Shown here piece by piece: positions 42,754-51,473 of a stretch of DNA of 64,000 nucleotides. Below the pieces are notes generated by a model. It ran no database searches. It had not been told where the DNA came from and saw nothing but the letters and a program-made list of their open reading frames with translations. The stretch covers positions 1-64,000 of the IMG/VR virus record IMGVR_UViG_3300030098_005028; one strand, given 5' to 3'. The DNA is from a virus. The translations under genes were made by a program, and so were the position numbers. Numbering within the stretch: the stretch's first letter is position 1; every line of letters begins with the position of its first letter.

Positions 42754-43386
42754 ATGGCAACCTTAAAATTCTATGCTAACGAAGCTAATGAAATACCTAC
42801 TGGTTCTGGTTTAGGCTTTTATGGAGCCGCTGGATTCGGTTCATCAGTTTCTGTGGGTTCATATCAAGGTAGTACTTTTGTAACAAATTCAGCAGGTACA
42901 GTTCGTGGGCCACAGGCTGACAATATTACCTTTATGAATGCTGGAAGTGGAAAATACACATCCAGTCATTCGGGAATTGGTATAGATGCAATTCCAAACA
43001 ATAGAGCAACATTAAATATAAGATTTACTCACACAAGTGCTGTCAAAGCTCAAAATGCACAACTGAGAATATATGATAGATCTAATATTAATAATGCAGC
43101 ATCTGGTGTGACTACTAAAGTAGCAGAAATAACTCATCCTTGGTCTACCGAATCTCCTCATACAGCAGGTTCTGGAGTTAACGATGGAATATGGTACACA
43201 CCTGCTGGAAGCGGCACAGTATTCAATCTATCGCCATCACCCGGTGAAGAGGGTAAATGGGCAGGAGATGGTGCTTCTGCAAGACCAGATGATCGGCATG
43301 ATTGGTATGTTGCTATGAGCGCTTCACCAAATAGTATTGGATCAAAAAGTCAATACGGTTTGTATGTTACTCTTGAGTATCTATAA
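42754..43386 (+). CDS. Beta-sandwich virion protein
   Basis: This 210-residue protein has Gly/Ser/Asn-rich turns and strands like those of the DNRLRE-type structural proteins earlier in the window (ATLNIRFTHTSAVKAQNAQL, then RIYDRSN; last strand YGLYVTLEYL). GGAGG precedes the ATG, and its own promoter box suggests a high level of expression. It is the last gene of the rightward block. Its stop overlaps the stop of the leftward gene at 43381 by 6 nt with no terminator between. It is likely a fibre or decoration protein. Confidence 0.6.
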   Translation: MATLKFYANEANEIPTGSGLGFYGAAGFGSSVSVGSYQGSTFVTNSAGTVRGPQADNITFMNAGSGKYTSSHSGIGIDAIPNNRATLNIRFTHTSAVKAQNAQLRIYDRSNINNAASGVTTKVAEITHPWSTESPHTAGSGVNDGIWYTPAGSGTVFNLSPSPGEEGKWAGDGASARPDDRHDWYVAMSASPNSIGSKSQYGLYVTLEYL

Positions 43387-43881
43387 CCAATCGTGGTATA
43401 GGGATATGTAATCCTGTAGTAATCGTTTAAGAATTTTGGAATCTGACATAGAAAAGTTATGCCTGACTTTTGTTAGATTGTCACCTTTTTTAGACGACAT
43501 TTGAAACCCAAAAGCAGGCCCAGATTTTGTCTGGGCTTGCTTCATTTTTGCTACAGTATTTCCAGATCTGTTTTGGTGGAACAGGCTGATTTCTTCCTTA
43601 TCTCCTTCTAACAAAGATAGTATTTCCCCAATATCTGGTAATCCCATCTTCATAGTTATTGATTGTTTTGGGTCGCTCCATCCAAAAGAAGCATTCCCTG
43701 TAGATGAGTTTTGTCCAGTCTGGTTCGTGCAAACCCAAAATAGTTCGACAACCCTTTTCTTTCCCGGTGCTTCTTCACTATCGAGCGTTATCTTGACCTG
43801 AAAAGCAGATGCTGCTCCTTTAGATTCTCCGTATGGTTTATAGACTCTATATTCTTTAGGTCTGATTGTTTCTTTAGTCAT
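43381..43881 (-). CDS. PC4/Whirly-like ssDNA-binding protein
   Basis: This 166-residue protein has the pattern of small PC4/Whirly-fold proteins: an N-terminal basic arm, then strands (FQVKITLDS, VELFWVCTNQTG), the segment SITMKMGLPDIGEILSLL and a late LFHQNRSGNTVAKM stretch before a C-terminal helix. In phages such proteins bind single-stranded DNA or modulate host transcription. The ATG at 43881 overlaps the upstream stop by 4 nt. It is the last gene of the leftward cluster and faces the structural genes tail to tail. Confidence 0.5.
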   Translation of the reverse strand: MTKETIRPKEYRVYKPYGESKGAASAFQVKITLDSEEAPGKKRVVELFWVCTNQTGQNSSTGNASFGWSDPKQSITMKMGLPDIGEILSLLEGDKEEISLFHQNRSGNTVAKMKQAQTKSGPAFGFQMSSKKGDNLTKVRHNFSMSDSKILKRLLQDYISLYHDWL

Positions 43882-44777
43882 CTATTTTCTCTCCAATTAG
43901 CATCATATGTACCAACACCAACAGGCTTTTCTGACTTGCCTTGCTGTATCTTATTAAGATGTTGAATCATCTCAGATGCTTTCGTTTTACTAACTTCTTT
44001 AATGTTTTTATATTGCTTTTCTCCACTATTAACATAGTCAAGAACATTAACATCACATCGTTCAGAAACTACATCCAAAAGGGATATCTGTTCTTCGTCA
44101 ATTTGGTCATCTGGTTTCCATATGTCACCATAGTCACTGATAACTCCATCATCAGCTAATTCCTCAGCGGCGATAACTGTTCTCAAACGAAGTATCTTCC
44201 TCAACGCCCTTGCTTCTGCTCTGGTTGTTGCTGTAGCTGTCGCATGCATATGATACGGCTCTTGTGTATTGTATTTATTTACATCTGCCGCATCTTCCTC
44301 GTGAATGATTTGCTGATACAATATATGGTTAGGCATATTATTCATAACAGTTACTATACAACAAACAGTTGAAGTACCATAGTTATTTTTACTTGGTGCT
44401 TGAATCACATTAACTTTCCTACCAACTATAGGCCCAATTAGAAGCTCAGTGACTCTCCTAAGACCATCACAAGTTGGGTGTCCATTATCCATCTCATCAT
44501 CTTGGAAATGAGTCATTACATAATCTGACCATTCAGGAGAGTCTATGTTAGGAATGACAACTGGCTCTTCTTCTGCCACATTCTGAATTTCTACATCTTC
44601 GTCTTTATTTTCGCCAACAATATCGTCTTCCATTTCTGCTTGGTCAAAGACTTCGCTTTGAGACTCTGCCAAAGCTAGTTTAGCTTTAAGAATATTCTTC
44701 TTTACATTAACTTCTTCATCCGTAAATCCATGTTCTTCTTTTAGTTTCTTTCTAAGTTCTGCAACAGTCATACTCAT
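43878..44777 (-). CDS. Putative recombination protein (SSAP-like), SAP-like N-terminus
   Basis: The 299-residue protein starts with a short SAP-like helical segment (MTVAELRKKLKEEHGFTDEE) and an acidic linker. The core then has a conserved-looking CDGLRRVTELLIG and ATATATTRAEARALRKILRL followed by VIAAEELADD. The TRAEARALRK pattern is characteristic of phage single-strand annealing proteins of the Rad52/Sak-like groups, so a role in homologous recombination is suggested but not proved. The start is ATG 44777 with GAGG in the end of the previous gene. Neighbours (homing-type nuclease, ssDNA binding) agree. Confidence 0.45.
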   Translation of the reverse strand: MSMTVAELRKKLKEEHGFTDEEVNVKKNILKAKLALAESQSEVFDQAEMEDDIVGENKDEDVEIQNVAEEEPVVIPNIDSPEWSDYVMTHFQDDEMDNGHPTCDGLRRVTELLIGPIVGRKVNVIQAPSKNNYGTSTVCCIVTVMNNMPNHILYQQIIHEEDAADVNKYNTQEPYHMHATATATTRAEARALRKILRLRTVIAAEELADDGVISDYGDIWKPDDQIDEEQISLLDVVSERCDVNVLDYVNSGEKQYKNIKEVSKTKASEMIQHLNKIQQGKSEKPVGVGTYDANWRENR

Positions 44778-44778
44778 C

Positions 44779-45555
44779 TTATACCTCTACCTCAATAAGT
44801 CTCTTATCTTCTTCAGGAAATTCTTTTTGTATATCAGATAACACGCCTAATACCTGAGAGAGCAGGTCTCTTTTATGTTTATTAGATACATGTTTGCTGA
44901 TATGTCGAACTCTAACAATTACAAAACCATTAGTTGTTAGTAATCCAGACTTCTGTGCGTCTGCTCTCATATTTCTTTCTAGGCTCTCTTCTCCCCATAT
45001 AGGAAAGAAGTGAGATGGGCCATCAACTTCAATTGCTGTTTTTAGTTCTGGCAGGAATAGGTCTACTTCTAGTCTTTCATTCATTATCAATCCTTTACGA
45101 TGAAATTGGACTTGGAATCCATTCTCACGCAGGCTATTGACAAGAAACTTTTCTAATCTAGAACCTTCCTTCGTGGTTCTTCTAACTGCCTCAGCAGCGG
45201 CTGATCTCAATTTGTCTTTCTGTTCTTGAGGCATATTCTCCCATTGTCTCTTGGCATTATCAACCCTCTTCTGATATTCCTCGTCACTCATGTTGCTCCA
45301 AGTATCAGATAGGGTTTCAGAAATCTTTATTTTGACTTCTTCTGATCTTGATTGCCCTTTAGTAGGATGTTTATGTCTTCCACTTTTGAGAGCCGTCCTT
45401 TGTGCTTGACTCTTATTCCTTGGTTGAATCCCAAAGTTAATAGCTGCTCTTCTTATTTTGTTTGAGTATGTCCCTAGTTCGGCAGCAATATCACGGAAGC
45501 TTCTTTTCTTTTGTATGTATTCTTCGATAAGATATTCTTTTGTTAAAGCTGGCAT
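44779..45555 (-). CDS. Homing-type endonuclease with HTH, NUMOD3-like and PD-(D/E)XK/DUF559-like domain
   Basis: This 258-residue protein combines an N-terminal HTH (SFRDIAAELGTYSNKIRRAA), a NUMOD3-like segment (SEEVKIKISETLSDTW) and a C-terminal nuclease part with LEVDLFLPELKTAIEVDG, the ExD...ExD catalytic pattern of the Vsr/DUF559-type fold, followed by a helix with SLERNMRADAQKSGLL. Modular nucleases of this kind spread as homing endonucleases in phages. GAGG precedes the ATG. It borders the sugar gene cluster to its right and the recombination genes to its left. Confidence 0.75.
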   Translation of the reverse strand: MPALTKEYLIEEYIQKKRSFRDIAAELGTYSNKIRRAAINFGIQPRNKSQAQRTALKSGRHKHPTKGQSRSEEVKIKISETLSDTWSNMSDEEYQKRVDNAKRQWENMPQEQKDKLRSAAAEAVRRTTKEGSRLEKFLVNSLRENGFQVQFHRKGLIMNERLEVDLFLPELKTAIEVDGPSHFFPIWGEESLERNMRADAQKSGLLTTNGFVIVRVRHISKHVSNKHKRDLLSQVLGVLSDIQKEFPEEDKRLIEVEV

Positions 45556-45556
45556 T

Positions 45557-46018
45557 TTATTCCTCGCATATTTTTAATATTGTATTTATGTCAAAATTTT
45601 CTAGAATATGATCTACTTTTCTGTTAAAAGAATTTTCTATCACAGAAGAATGATTATGACATCTAGATACTATTTTTATTTTATTATTAGAAAACAAATC
45701 AAGAACTGGATTATAGTTATGTGGCATACGCAGCCATTCTAAGTCCCAGACATAGTATATTTTTGTATTCGCTGAAGGATAAGATGCCATCTTCTTTGCT
45801 GTTGATAAAGAGGTAGCAATCATTATTCCTTCTTGACCCCAAGCCTCTGCCATTTGCATAGTTGGAAATCTAGCAAACATACAGTCTTTCTCTACATTTT
45901 CACAATAAACGGTTGGGTCTACGTTCCCTTTTCCAGCAACTTTGTTGAAATTATTTATCAAATAGTATGATAGCTGACTTGACCCAAGACTTCTTACTAA
46001 TGCTCCTATTTTTATCAT
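45557..46018 (-). CDS. Conserved hypothetical protein, GT-like
   Basis: This 153-residue protein begins MIKIGALVRSLGSSQLSYYL and has KIYYVWDLEWLRMPHNYNP in the middle. The N-terminal half looks Rossmann-like, as in the donor half of a GT-B enzyme, but it is too short to be a full one. It has a 4-nt overlap with the aminotransferase gene and belongs to the sugar cluster by position. It may be a nucleotide-sugar-binding partner or a reduced glycosyltransferase. Confidence 0.4.
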   Translation of the reverse strand: MIKIGALVRSLGSSQLSYYLINNFNKVAGKGNVDPTVYCENVEKDCMFARFPTMQMAEAWGQEGIMIATSLSTAKKMASYPSANTKIYYVWDLEWLRMPHNYNPVLDLFSNNKIKIVSRCHNHSSVIENSFNRKVDHILENFDINTILKICEE

Positions 46019-46953
46019 TTACTATATCCATTAACAAAATTGACAACTTTCTGAATTTCATTCTTAGTTAGTCTCTCATGATAGGGAAGACTCACTGTGC
46101 TATCAGACTCACTTATAGACTTCCGATAATCTCTGTTATATGGCATATGAATAGATATGTTTTTATAGAATGGCTTTTCATGACAATGTGTATAATGTAT
46201 TCCACATATTATGCCAGATTTTTTTGCTTGTTGAATAAAGTCTTTATTGCTTTTTACTCTTATTCTATATAGATGTCTACTTACATTTTGATAGCCAAAC
46301 TCTTGGTTGTATGTGGCTCTTATGTTATCAAGTATTTCATACTTTTCATTTAGCTTATTTAAGTTCTCATTTGCTATATATGCAGATAAAGAATTCCAGT
46401 GCATCTTATGCCCAGCAGAGCTATGAACTCTTTCCCAATTATTTTCAGAGTAACTCATGCCATTCAGCGTTTTTTCTCTGTAACTTTCTATTGCTTGTTT
46501 ATTATCAGAAACGATTATTCCTCCGTCACAACCGCCTACCGGCTTAGTTGGATAGAAGCTAAATATCATTTCTGCGTTTGGTTTTCCAAGGTCTCTAAAT
46601 TGATTCCTCGTAACTTCTTGGGCAGAATCAATCAATACCTTTTTGCCATCATCAATAAGAGTATATGCACTTCCTACCCAATCAACATCATCATAAAAAA
46701 TATATTTTGAGCCTGCCATTTCAAGAGCGTTAGGAACAACAGGAGGTATGCAACTAGGCACTGAAATTATTTGGTCGTAATCTTTTGTTGCTAGATATAT
46801 CAAGCTAGACGCACTGTTTGCAGAACAAGCATATTTAGCCCCGACATATTCCGCAAATTTTGTTTCAAATTCATTTACTATGTCGCCATGAAGCCAGTTT
46901 CCTAGATCACTGGTGTTTAGCTCATATTGGTTAATGTGAAACAAGTTTATCAT
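46015..46953 (-). CDS. DegT/DnrJ/EryC1-type sugar aminotransferase
   Basis: This 312-residue protein is a PLP-dependent aminotransferase that converts 3- or 4-keto nucleotide sugars to amino sugars. It shows the ANSASSLIYLA phosphate-binding segment, VLIDSAQEV with the PLP-ring Asp, and SFYPTKPVGGCDGG with the Schiff-base Lys. It is shorter than typical family members (about 365-390), missing mostly the C-terminal part. Together with the FdtA-like isomerase it would give a dTDP-3-amino-3,6-dideoxyhexose. It overlaps the methyltransferase gene by 23 nt. Confidence 0.8.
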   Translation of the reverse strand: MINLFHINQYELNTSDLGNWLHGDIVNEFETKFAEYVGAKYACSANSASSLIYLATKDYDQIISVPSCIPPVVPNALEMAGSKYIFYDDVDWVGSAYTLIDDGKKVLIDSAQEVTRNQFRDLGKPNAEMIFSFYPTKPVGGCDGGIIVSDNKQAIESYREKTLNGMSYSENNWERVHSSAGHKMHWNSLSAYIANENLNKLNEKYEILDNIRATYNQEFGYQNVSRHLYRIRVKSNKDFIQQAKKSGIICGIHYTHCHEKPFYKNISIHMPYNRDYRKSISESDSTVSLPYHERLTKNEIQKVVNFVNGYSK

Positions 46954-48712
46954 TTTGGTATCTCATTGTTTCCGTTGTTGTAAAGATTGTTGTGTTATCC
47001 ATATCCTGTATAAAGTCATATGGAATTCTAGAAACCATACTGTATCCTTCTAAAAAAGAATCAATGTCATCTGGATTCATAAACCAGAAAGGTCTAAATT
47101 TTTTATTATCAAAATTTTCTAGACTTGCACATGTTTTGGTATCTGTACAAGTCATATCTTCTATAATTATTTCTTTAGCAGAAGATTCTGTTATATCTTT
47201 TAGTATTTTTGAAGGTTCTTTTTCATATTGTACTTTTGATTTTATGTATACGACATCAGACTCCTGTAAATCAAACGTATACTCAACGTCTTCATATAGG
47301 GCATCCAATAGAGATGAAACCTCATCTTTTTCTTCTACAATGATTGAGTACCTCTTATGTTGGCCTTCTTCTATTGATGAAATTAGTCCATGATATTTTT
47401 TCTTGAAGTGTGGCAGGTCAATGCACACATCTTCTTCTTTCTGCCTAACTTCTGGCTGTTCTGTTTTTATACTAATTACTTGATCAAAAGAGTCATACAT
47501 CCCTTTATATAGTCTGCTTGATTTCTGTCTTATTATTTTTGGGGATGGAATGTGAGTTATAAACTTCCCTCCTCGGTTGGCAAAGTCAACTTCTTTGGCG
47601 AATATTTCTTCGGTAAAATTCCAAGCTCCAAGAAAGGCATAATCTACACTATCATCGAAGTGAGATGGGTCTAGTATTGGAATATGCATTCCCGGTGAAA
47701 ATTTGTTTTGCTTTACCTCTGTATTATCTACAATGTAGTCGATTATTTCTGGGCCTATATTGCAATAGTTAAATATACATGTTGATTTTGATGTTGCTCC
47801 GTAGCTAACAATCTTGCTGCCGTTCTTCTTTATAGCCGTCAACATTTCTACTAGTTCATCTCTAGAACTCTGTACATTTCTGGCAAAGGCCTGATAGGTC
47901 TCCAGATTGTCTATTCCCATAGACTGTTCTTCTCTCAAAGAGGCTTCTACACATGGATCGACCTTTACATGAGAGTTTTCTTTGGTCTTTGCAAATACTC
48001 TATTAGAACCTCCATGAACACTGGTTCTTTGTACATCAAATATCTCCATACCTGCATTCTGAAGAAGATTATTCAAAGATGTTAAAGAGAAGAGGTGTGC
48101 GTGTTCATCATATATCTGGTCATAAGAATTTCTTATAAGCATGTCTACAACACAAGGGTCTTCAAAGATAAACACACCATTAGTATCATCCAGAACGTGT
48201 CTAACCGCATGAAATGCCTCTTGTATGTCTGGAATATGACACATACAGTTTGCAGAGTAAACTAAATCCACAAAATAAAGATCTTTGATCTTCTTTGCAG
48301 ATTCCATGTTCCAGAACACATTGAATGTGTCGTAGCCCATTTCTCTGGTCATCTCAGCAAAATTTCCACACGGCTCTACTGATATCGCTTTATTGGTATC
48401 AAAGTGTTTCAAAAATACTCCGTCATTGCTTCCTATTTCTAGTATTCTGCGATATGGATTAGACTCAATCTCTTTAGCAACAGAAGCAAAGTGATCCCTC
48501 ATTGTCTGCGAACCTGAAGAATGATACATGTAGCTATCATTAAACATTAGTGGTGGATCTACAAATTCCATCAGAGAAACTAGTTTAGTCTCATCATCAA
48601 ATCCTACTTTCATGTCAAAGAAAAATTCTTCTTCATTGCTTTCTAGTTGTTCTTTTGTTAGGAAACCATTTGCTATTGGATGTCTTCCTAAGTCTAAAAA
48701 TTCGGTCTGCAT
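46931..48712 (-). CDS. C-methyltransferase (NovU/TylC3-like) with extra C-terminal domain
   Basis: This 593-residue protein has a class I SAM methyltransferase centre (RILEIGSNDGVFLKHFD) and a C-terminal Rossmann part (VSYGATSKSTCIFNYCNIG) in the order of sugar C-methyltransferases. The usual N-terminal zinc-binding Cys pairs are absent, as the protein starts directly at the FLDLGRHPIANGF segment. About 200 extra residues at the C-terminus form a separate acidic domain that I do not recognise. It probably acts on a dTDP-keto-deoxysugar made by neighbouring RmlA/B. It overlaps the HAD gene by 19 nt. Confidence 0.75.
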   Translation of the reverse strand: MQTEFLDLGRHPIANGFLTKEQLESNEEEFFFDMKVGFDDETKLVSLMEFVDPPLMFNDSYMYHSSGSQTMRDHFASVAKEIESNPYRRILEIGSNDGVFLKHFDTNKAISVEPCGNFAEMTREMGYDTFNVFWNMESAKKIKDLYFVDLVYSANCMCHIPDIQEAFHAVRHVLDDTNGVFIFEDPCVVDMLIRNSYDQIYDEHAHLFSLTSLNNLLQNAGMEIFDVQRTSVHGGSNRVFAKTKENSHVKVDPCVEASLREEQSMGIDNLETYQAFARNVQSSRDELVEMLTAIKKNGSKIVSYGATSKSTCIFNYCNIGPEIIDYIVDNTEVKQNKFSPGMHIPILDPSHFDDSVDYAFLGAWNFTEEIFAKEVDFANRGGKFITHIPSPKIIRQKSSRLYKGMYDSFDQVISIKTEQPEVRQKEEDVCIDLPHFKKKYHGLISSIEEGQHKRYSIIVEEKDEVSSLLDALYEDVEYTFDLQESDVVYIKSKVQYEKEPSKILKDITESSAKEIIIEDMTCTDTKTCASLENFDNKKFRPFWFMNPDDIDSFLEGYSMVSRIPYDFIQDMDNTTIFTTTETMRYQNDKLVSH

Positions 48713-49038
48713 CTCAACTCCTTGTGCGGTTCTATCTTTTCTAAATCTAATGCCTCAAAAGAGTTGAAGCATCTGTCGCAAATCATTACATCGTATGCGG
48801 GTTTTTTGAATCTGAGTTCATGGTATTTGACTCCATATTTTTCAAATTGAGATTTCGTAAGTTCAGTCCAATCTTCACCGCTTACACTTCCTCTAGCTGT
48901 CCAATAAACTATGTGATGCCCTTCATCATATAATTTGTTTGCTTTTTCAATATTTTTAATTATTGGCTTTGCTTTTTTATAGTTACAATTTTTACTTTGT
49001 GTAAATATGGTATTATCTATATCTATGTATATTTTCAT
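48694..49038 (-). CDS. Small HAD-superfamily phosphatase
   Basis: This 114-residue minimal HAD protein has DIDNTIF (motif I, D6xD8), YWTARGSV (motif II) and YDVMICDRC (motif IV). It lacks a cap domain, typical of small sugar-phosphate or nucleotide phosphatases. In this cluster it could dephosphorylate a 3-deoxy-ulosonate 8-phosphate made by the KdsA-like enzyme, since no other phosphatase is visible. This is inference. It shares 4 nt with the next gene (ATGA). Confidence 0.7.
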   Translation of the reverse strand: MKIYIDIDNTIFTQSKNCNYKKAKPIIKNIEKANKLYDEGHHIVYWTARGSVSGEDWTELTKSQFEKYGVKYHELRFKKPAYDVMICDRCFNSFEALDLEKIEPHKELRCRPNF

Positions 49039-49688
49039 CGTGTCATGTAATGAGACCTCAAAACTAGTCTCTCATTTCCTTCTCTAAGAACTCCTCCAAA
49101 GTGAAATATATCGCTATCAAATATCAATAAATCACCAGCTTTTCCGGTCATCGGTGTCGAATCTTTTTTAGATATATCAAGATGTGGATAGTCTATTTCT
49201 ATTCTGTTTTTTACTTGACTATAATCTGATGAGTTAGACCAAGCTTTTTTTCTTAGCTGTGCGCCTAGATATCTACTTCCTTTTACGACACTAAAAGGGC
49301 CACAGTCCTCATCACAATCAGTTAGGTAAAGAAAAAATTTAAGAGTATGAAATCTATCAAAATGGAGATATCCGTTTCTAGCAAGTTCTTCATTAGCTAT
49401 ATAATCATGAGTCGCTTGGATTGCGTGTAAGTAGTTATCACCTAAGTACTCTTGTTTTGTTGACTTTATCAATTCATTATCGAATACTTTTCTTACTTCG
49501 CTTGAAGGAGGAGCCAGATTTTCCAATGGTATGAAGTTGAGTGCTTTTCCAAATTGATAGCCTCCTTCTGAAAAATTTTCTATTTTTTCCAACACTTCTT
49601 GCTTTATTGTTTCTATATCTTCTAAAGGAACAAACCCTTCTAGTTTGACTATGCCTTCTTTCAGTATTTCTCTAGGTAGATCTTGCAT
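49035..49688 (-). CDS. Phytanoyl-CoA dioxygenase (PhyH)-like 2-oxoglutarate oxygenase
   Basis: This 217-residue protein has the Fe(II)/2OG jelly-roll marks: HFDRF with the HxD metal pair, a later IFHFGGVLREG histidine, and RLVLRSH with the 2OG-binding Arg. Such enzymes hydroxylate lipids or small molecules and are common in marine phage genomes near sugar genes. In this setting it may modify a sugar or lipid precursor. The substrate is unknown. It overlaps rmlB by 17 nt. Confidence 0.8.
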   Translation of the reverse strand: MQDLPREILKEGIVKLEGFVPLEDIETIKQEVLEKIENFSEGGYQFGKALNFIPLENLAPPSSEVRKVFDNELIKSTKQEYLGDNYLHAIQATHDYIANEELARNGYLHFDRFHTLKFFLYLTDCDEDCGPFSVVKGSRYLGAQLRKKAWSNSSDYSQVKNRIEIDYPHLDISKKDSTPMTGKAGDLLIFDSDIFHFGGVLREGNERLVLRSHYMTR

Positions 49689-50607
49689 AATGTTTCACCG
49701 TCTTTTCTATATCTGAATGAAAATCGCCTTCATATTCAAAGCCTTCTGCTCTTAAAAATTGAGAACTTATAGAGTACCTTTGGTCATGACCAAGCCTATC
49801 TTCTACGAATTCAATATGCTCATCAGCTTCTTTGTTCATAACATCACAAATGAGCTTTATCATTTCAATATTTTGTAGCTCAATTCCAGAGGATATATTG
49901 TATATATTGTTTTTTAGGCTATCTCTATTTTTTATTATGAATCCTATTGCTGAGGCAGTTTCATACACAGAAGTCCATTCTCTTATTTGTTTTCCGTCTC
50001 CATAAAGAGGAACCTTCTTCCCTTCAGATATCCTAGTCACAGATTTAGGAAAAAGTTTCTCAGTATGTTGACGTGGGCCAAAATTATTAGATGGCCTAAC
50101 AATAATACATTCAACACCATATGTATTCTCATAGGCTTTTATCATCATATCTGCCGAGGCTTTTGTTGCAGCATATGGATTTTTTGGGTTCAACCTTGCA
50201 TATTCATGGAAAGAACCTTCTGCAATATCACCATATACTTCATCAGTAGAAACATGCAATAATTTGACTGAATCTTCTTTGCAAACTTCTAACAATGATT
50301 TAACACCGAGAACATTAGACCAAAGAAAATCGTCGCAAGATTCAATTGATCTATCAACGTGCGTGTGAGCAGCTAGATTTATAATCCATTGAATATCGTG
50401 ATTTTTACATATTGAGGATATATCCTGTTGTTGATTGATGTCTATTTTGTAGCCCGCTATCGCATTAGGCTCAAAATCAATCGTATTAGCTGGATTAGCG
50501 GCATATGTAAACGAGTCTATGGCCACAACACCGAAGCCGTTATTTGTAAACCAATCTGCTACATGGCTACCAATGAAACCGGCAGAACCTGTAATTGCTA
50601 CATTCAT
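49672..50607 (-). CDS. rfbB: dTDP-glucose 4,6-dehydratase
   Basis: The 311-residue SDR enzyme converts dTDP-D-glucose to dTDP-4-keto-6-deoxyglucose. It shows GSAGFIGSH near the N-terminus, HVSTDEVYGD with the catalytic T121-D122-E123 triad, and the YAATK motif (Y145, K149). It is paired with rfbA directly upstream, with a 1-nt overlap. It provides the keto sugar for the FdtA-like isomerase, the aminotransferase and the methyltransferase. Confidence 0.92.
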   Translation of the reverse strand: MNVAITGSAGFIGSHVADWFTNNGFGVVAIDSFTYAANPANTIDFEPNAIAGYKIDINQQQDISSICKNHDIQWIINLAAHTHVDRSIESCDDFLWSNVLGVKSLLEVCKEDSVKLLHVSTDEVYGDIAEGSFHEYARLNPKNPYAATKASADMMIKAYENTYGVECIIVRPSNNFGPRQHTEKLFPKSVTRISEGKKVPLYGDGKQIREWTSVYETASAIGFIIKNRDSLKNNIYNISSGIELQNIEMIKLICDVMNKEADEHIEFVEDRLGHDQRYSISSQFLRAEGFEYEGDFHSDIEKTVKHYARST

Positions 50608-51473
50608 TAGACTATTCCGTAAAGATAATTACTGTATTCGTTCTTGCCTAGATTGCCCGCAAGATGTAAGAGTTGCCTTTTGCTGATGTAGCCTAGATTA
50701 TATGCTATCTCTTCCAAGCAGGCAATCTTCAAACCCTGTCTTTTTTCGATTGTCTGTATAAAGTTTGATGCCTCTAATAGAGAATCATGAGAACCAGCGT
50801 CGAACCAAGCATAACCTCGCCCAAATATCTCAAGCATCAACTTCTTGCTTTTCAAGTACACATTATTGACATCGGTTATTTCAAGTTCGCCTCTTGAAGA
50901 AGGACTTATGGTTTTTGCAATTTTTACTACATCATTACTATACATATATAGCCCGACAGCCGCACAATTTGATTTTGGATTTTCAGGCTTTTCCTCGATG
51001 CTTACGACACGTCTATTTCTGTTATATTCTATGACACCATATTCTCTTGCGTCATTAACATGATAACCAAATATTACAGATTTGTTATTTTCAGTTATTT
51101 CTCTGCTAGTTCTAAGAATAGTTGGTAAAGCATCTCCATAAAATATATTATCGCCAAGTATCAAACAAACAGAGTCATCGCCAATAAATTCTTCGGCTAT
51201 TATAAAGCATTCAGCTATTCCTTTTGGCGATTCTTGAATGTTATATTCAATATTTATTCCAAGATGAGAACCGTCTTCAAAAAGAGACTTATATAAATTA
51301 ATCTGGTCAGGCCTTGTAATAACCATGATATCTTTTATTCCTGCCAGCATTAATGTTGACATTGGATAATATATCATCGGCTTATTATATATAGTAAGTA
51401 GCTGCTTCGTTATTACATTAGTTGCTGGATAAAGTCTTGAGCCTGATCCACCAGAAAGCACTATTCCCTTCAT
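50607..51473 (-). CDS. rfbA: Glucose-1-phosphate thymidylyltransferase
   Basis: The 288-residue nucleotidyltransferase joins dTTP and glucose-1-phosphate. Seen are the SGGSGSRLYP loop, TKQLL, the VCLILGDNIFYG metal site and the GYAWFDAGSHDSL C-terminal motif, all typical of the RmlA family. Length is normal. The ATG at 51473 shares 4 nt with the upstream gene's stop. It starts the dTDP-sugar branch of the cluster. Confidence 0.93.
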   Translation of the reverse strand: MKGIVLSGGSGSRLYPATNVITKQLLTIYNKPMIYYPMSTLMLAGIKDIMVITRPDQINLYKSLFEDGSHLGINIEYNIQESPKGIAECFIIAEEFIGDDSVCLILGDNIFYGDALPTILRTSREITENNKSVIFGYHVNDAREYGVIEYNRNRRVVSIEEKPENPKSNCAAVGLYMYSNDVVKIAKTISPSSRGELEITDVNNVYLKSKKLMLEIFGRGYAWFDAGSHDSLLEASNFIQTIEKRQGLKIACLEEIAYNLGYISKRQLLHLAGNLGKNEYSNYLYGIV

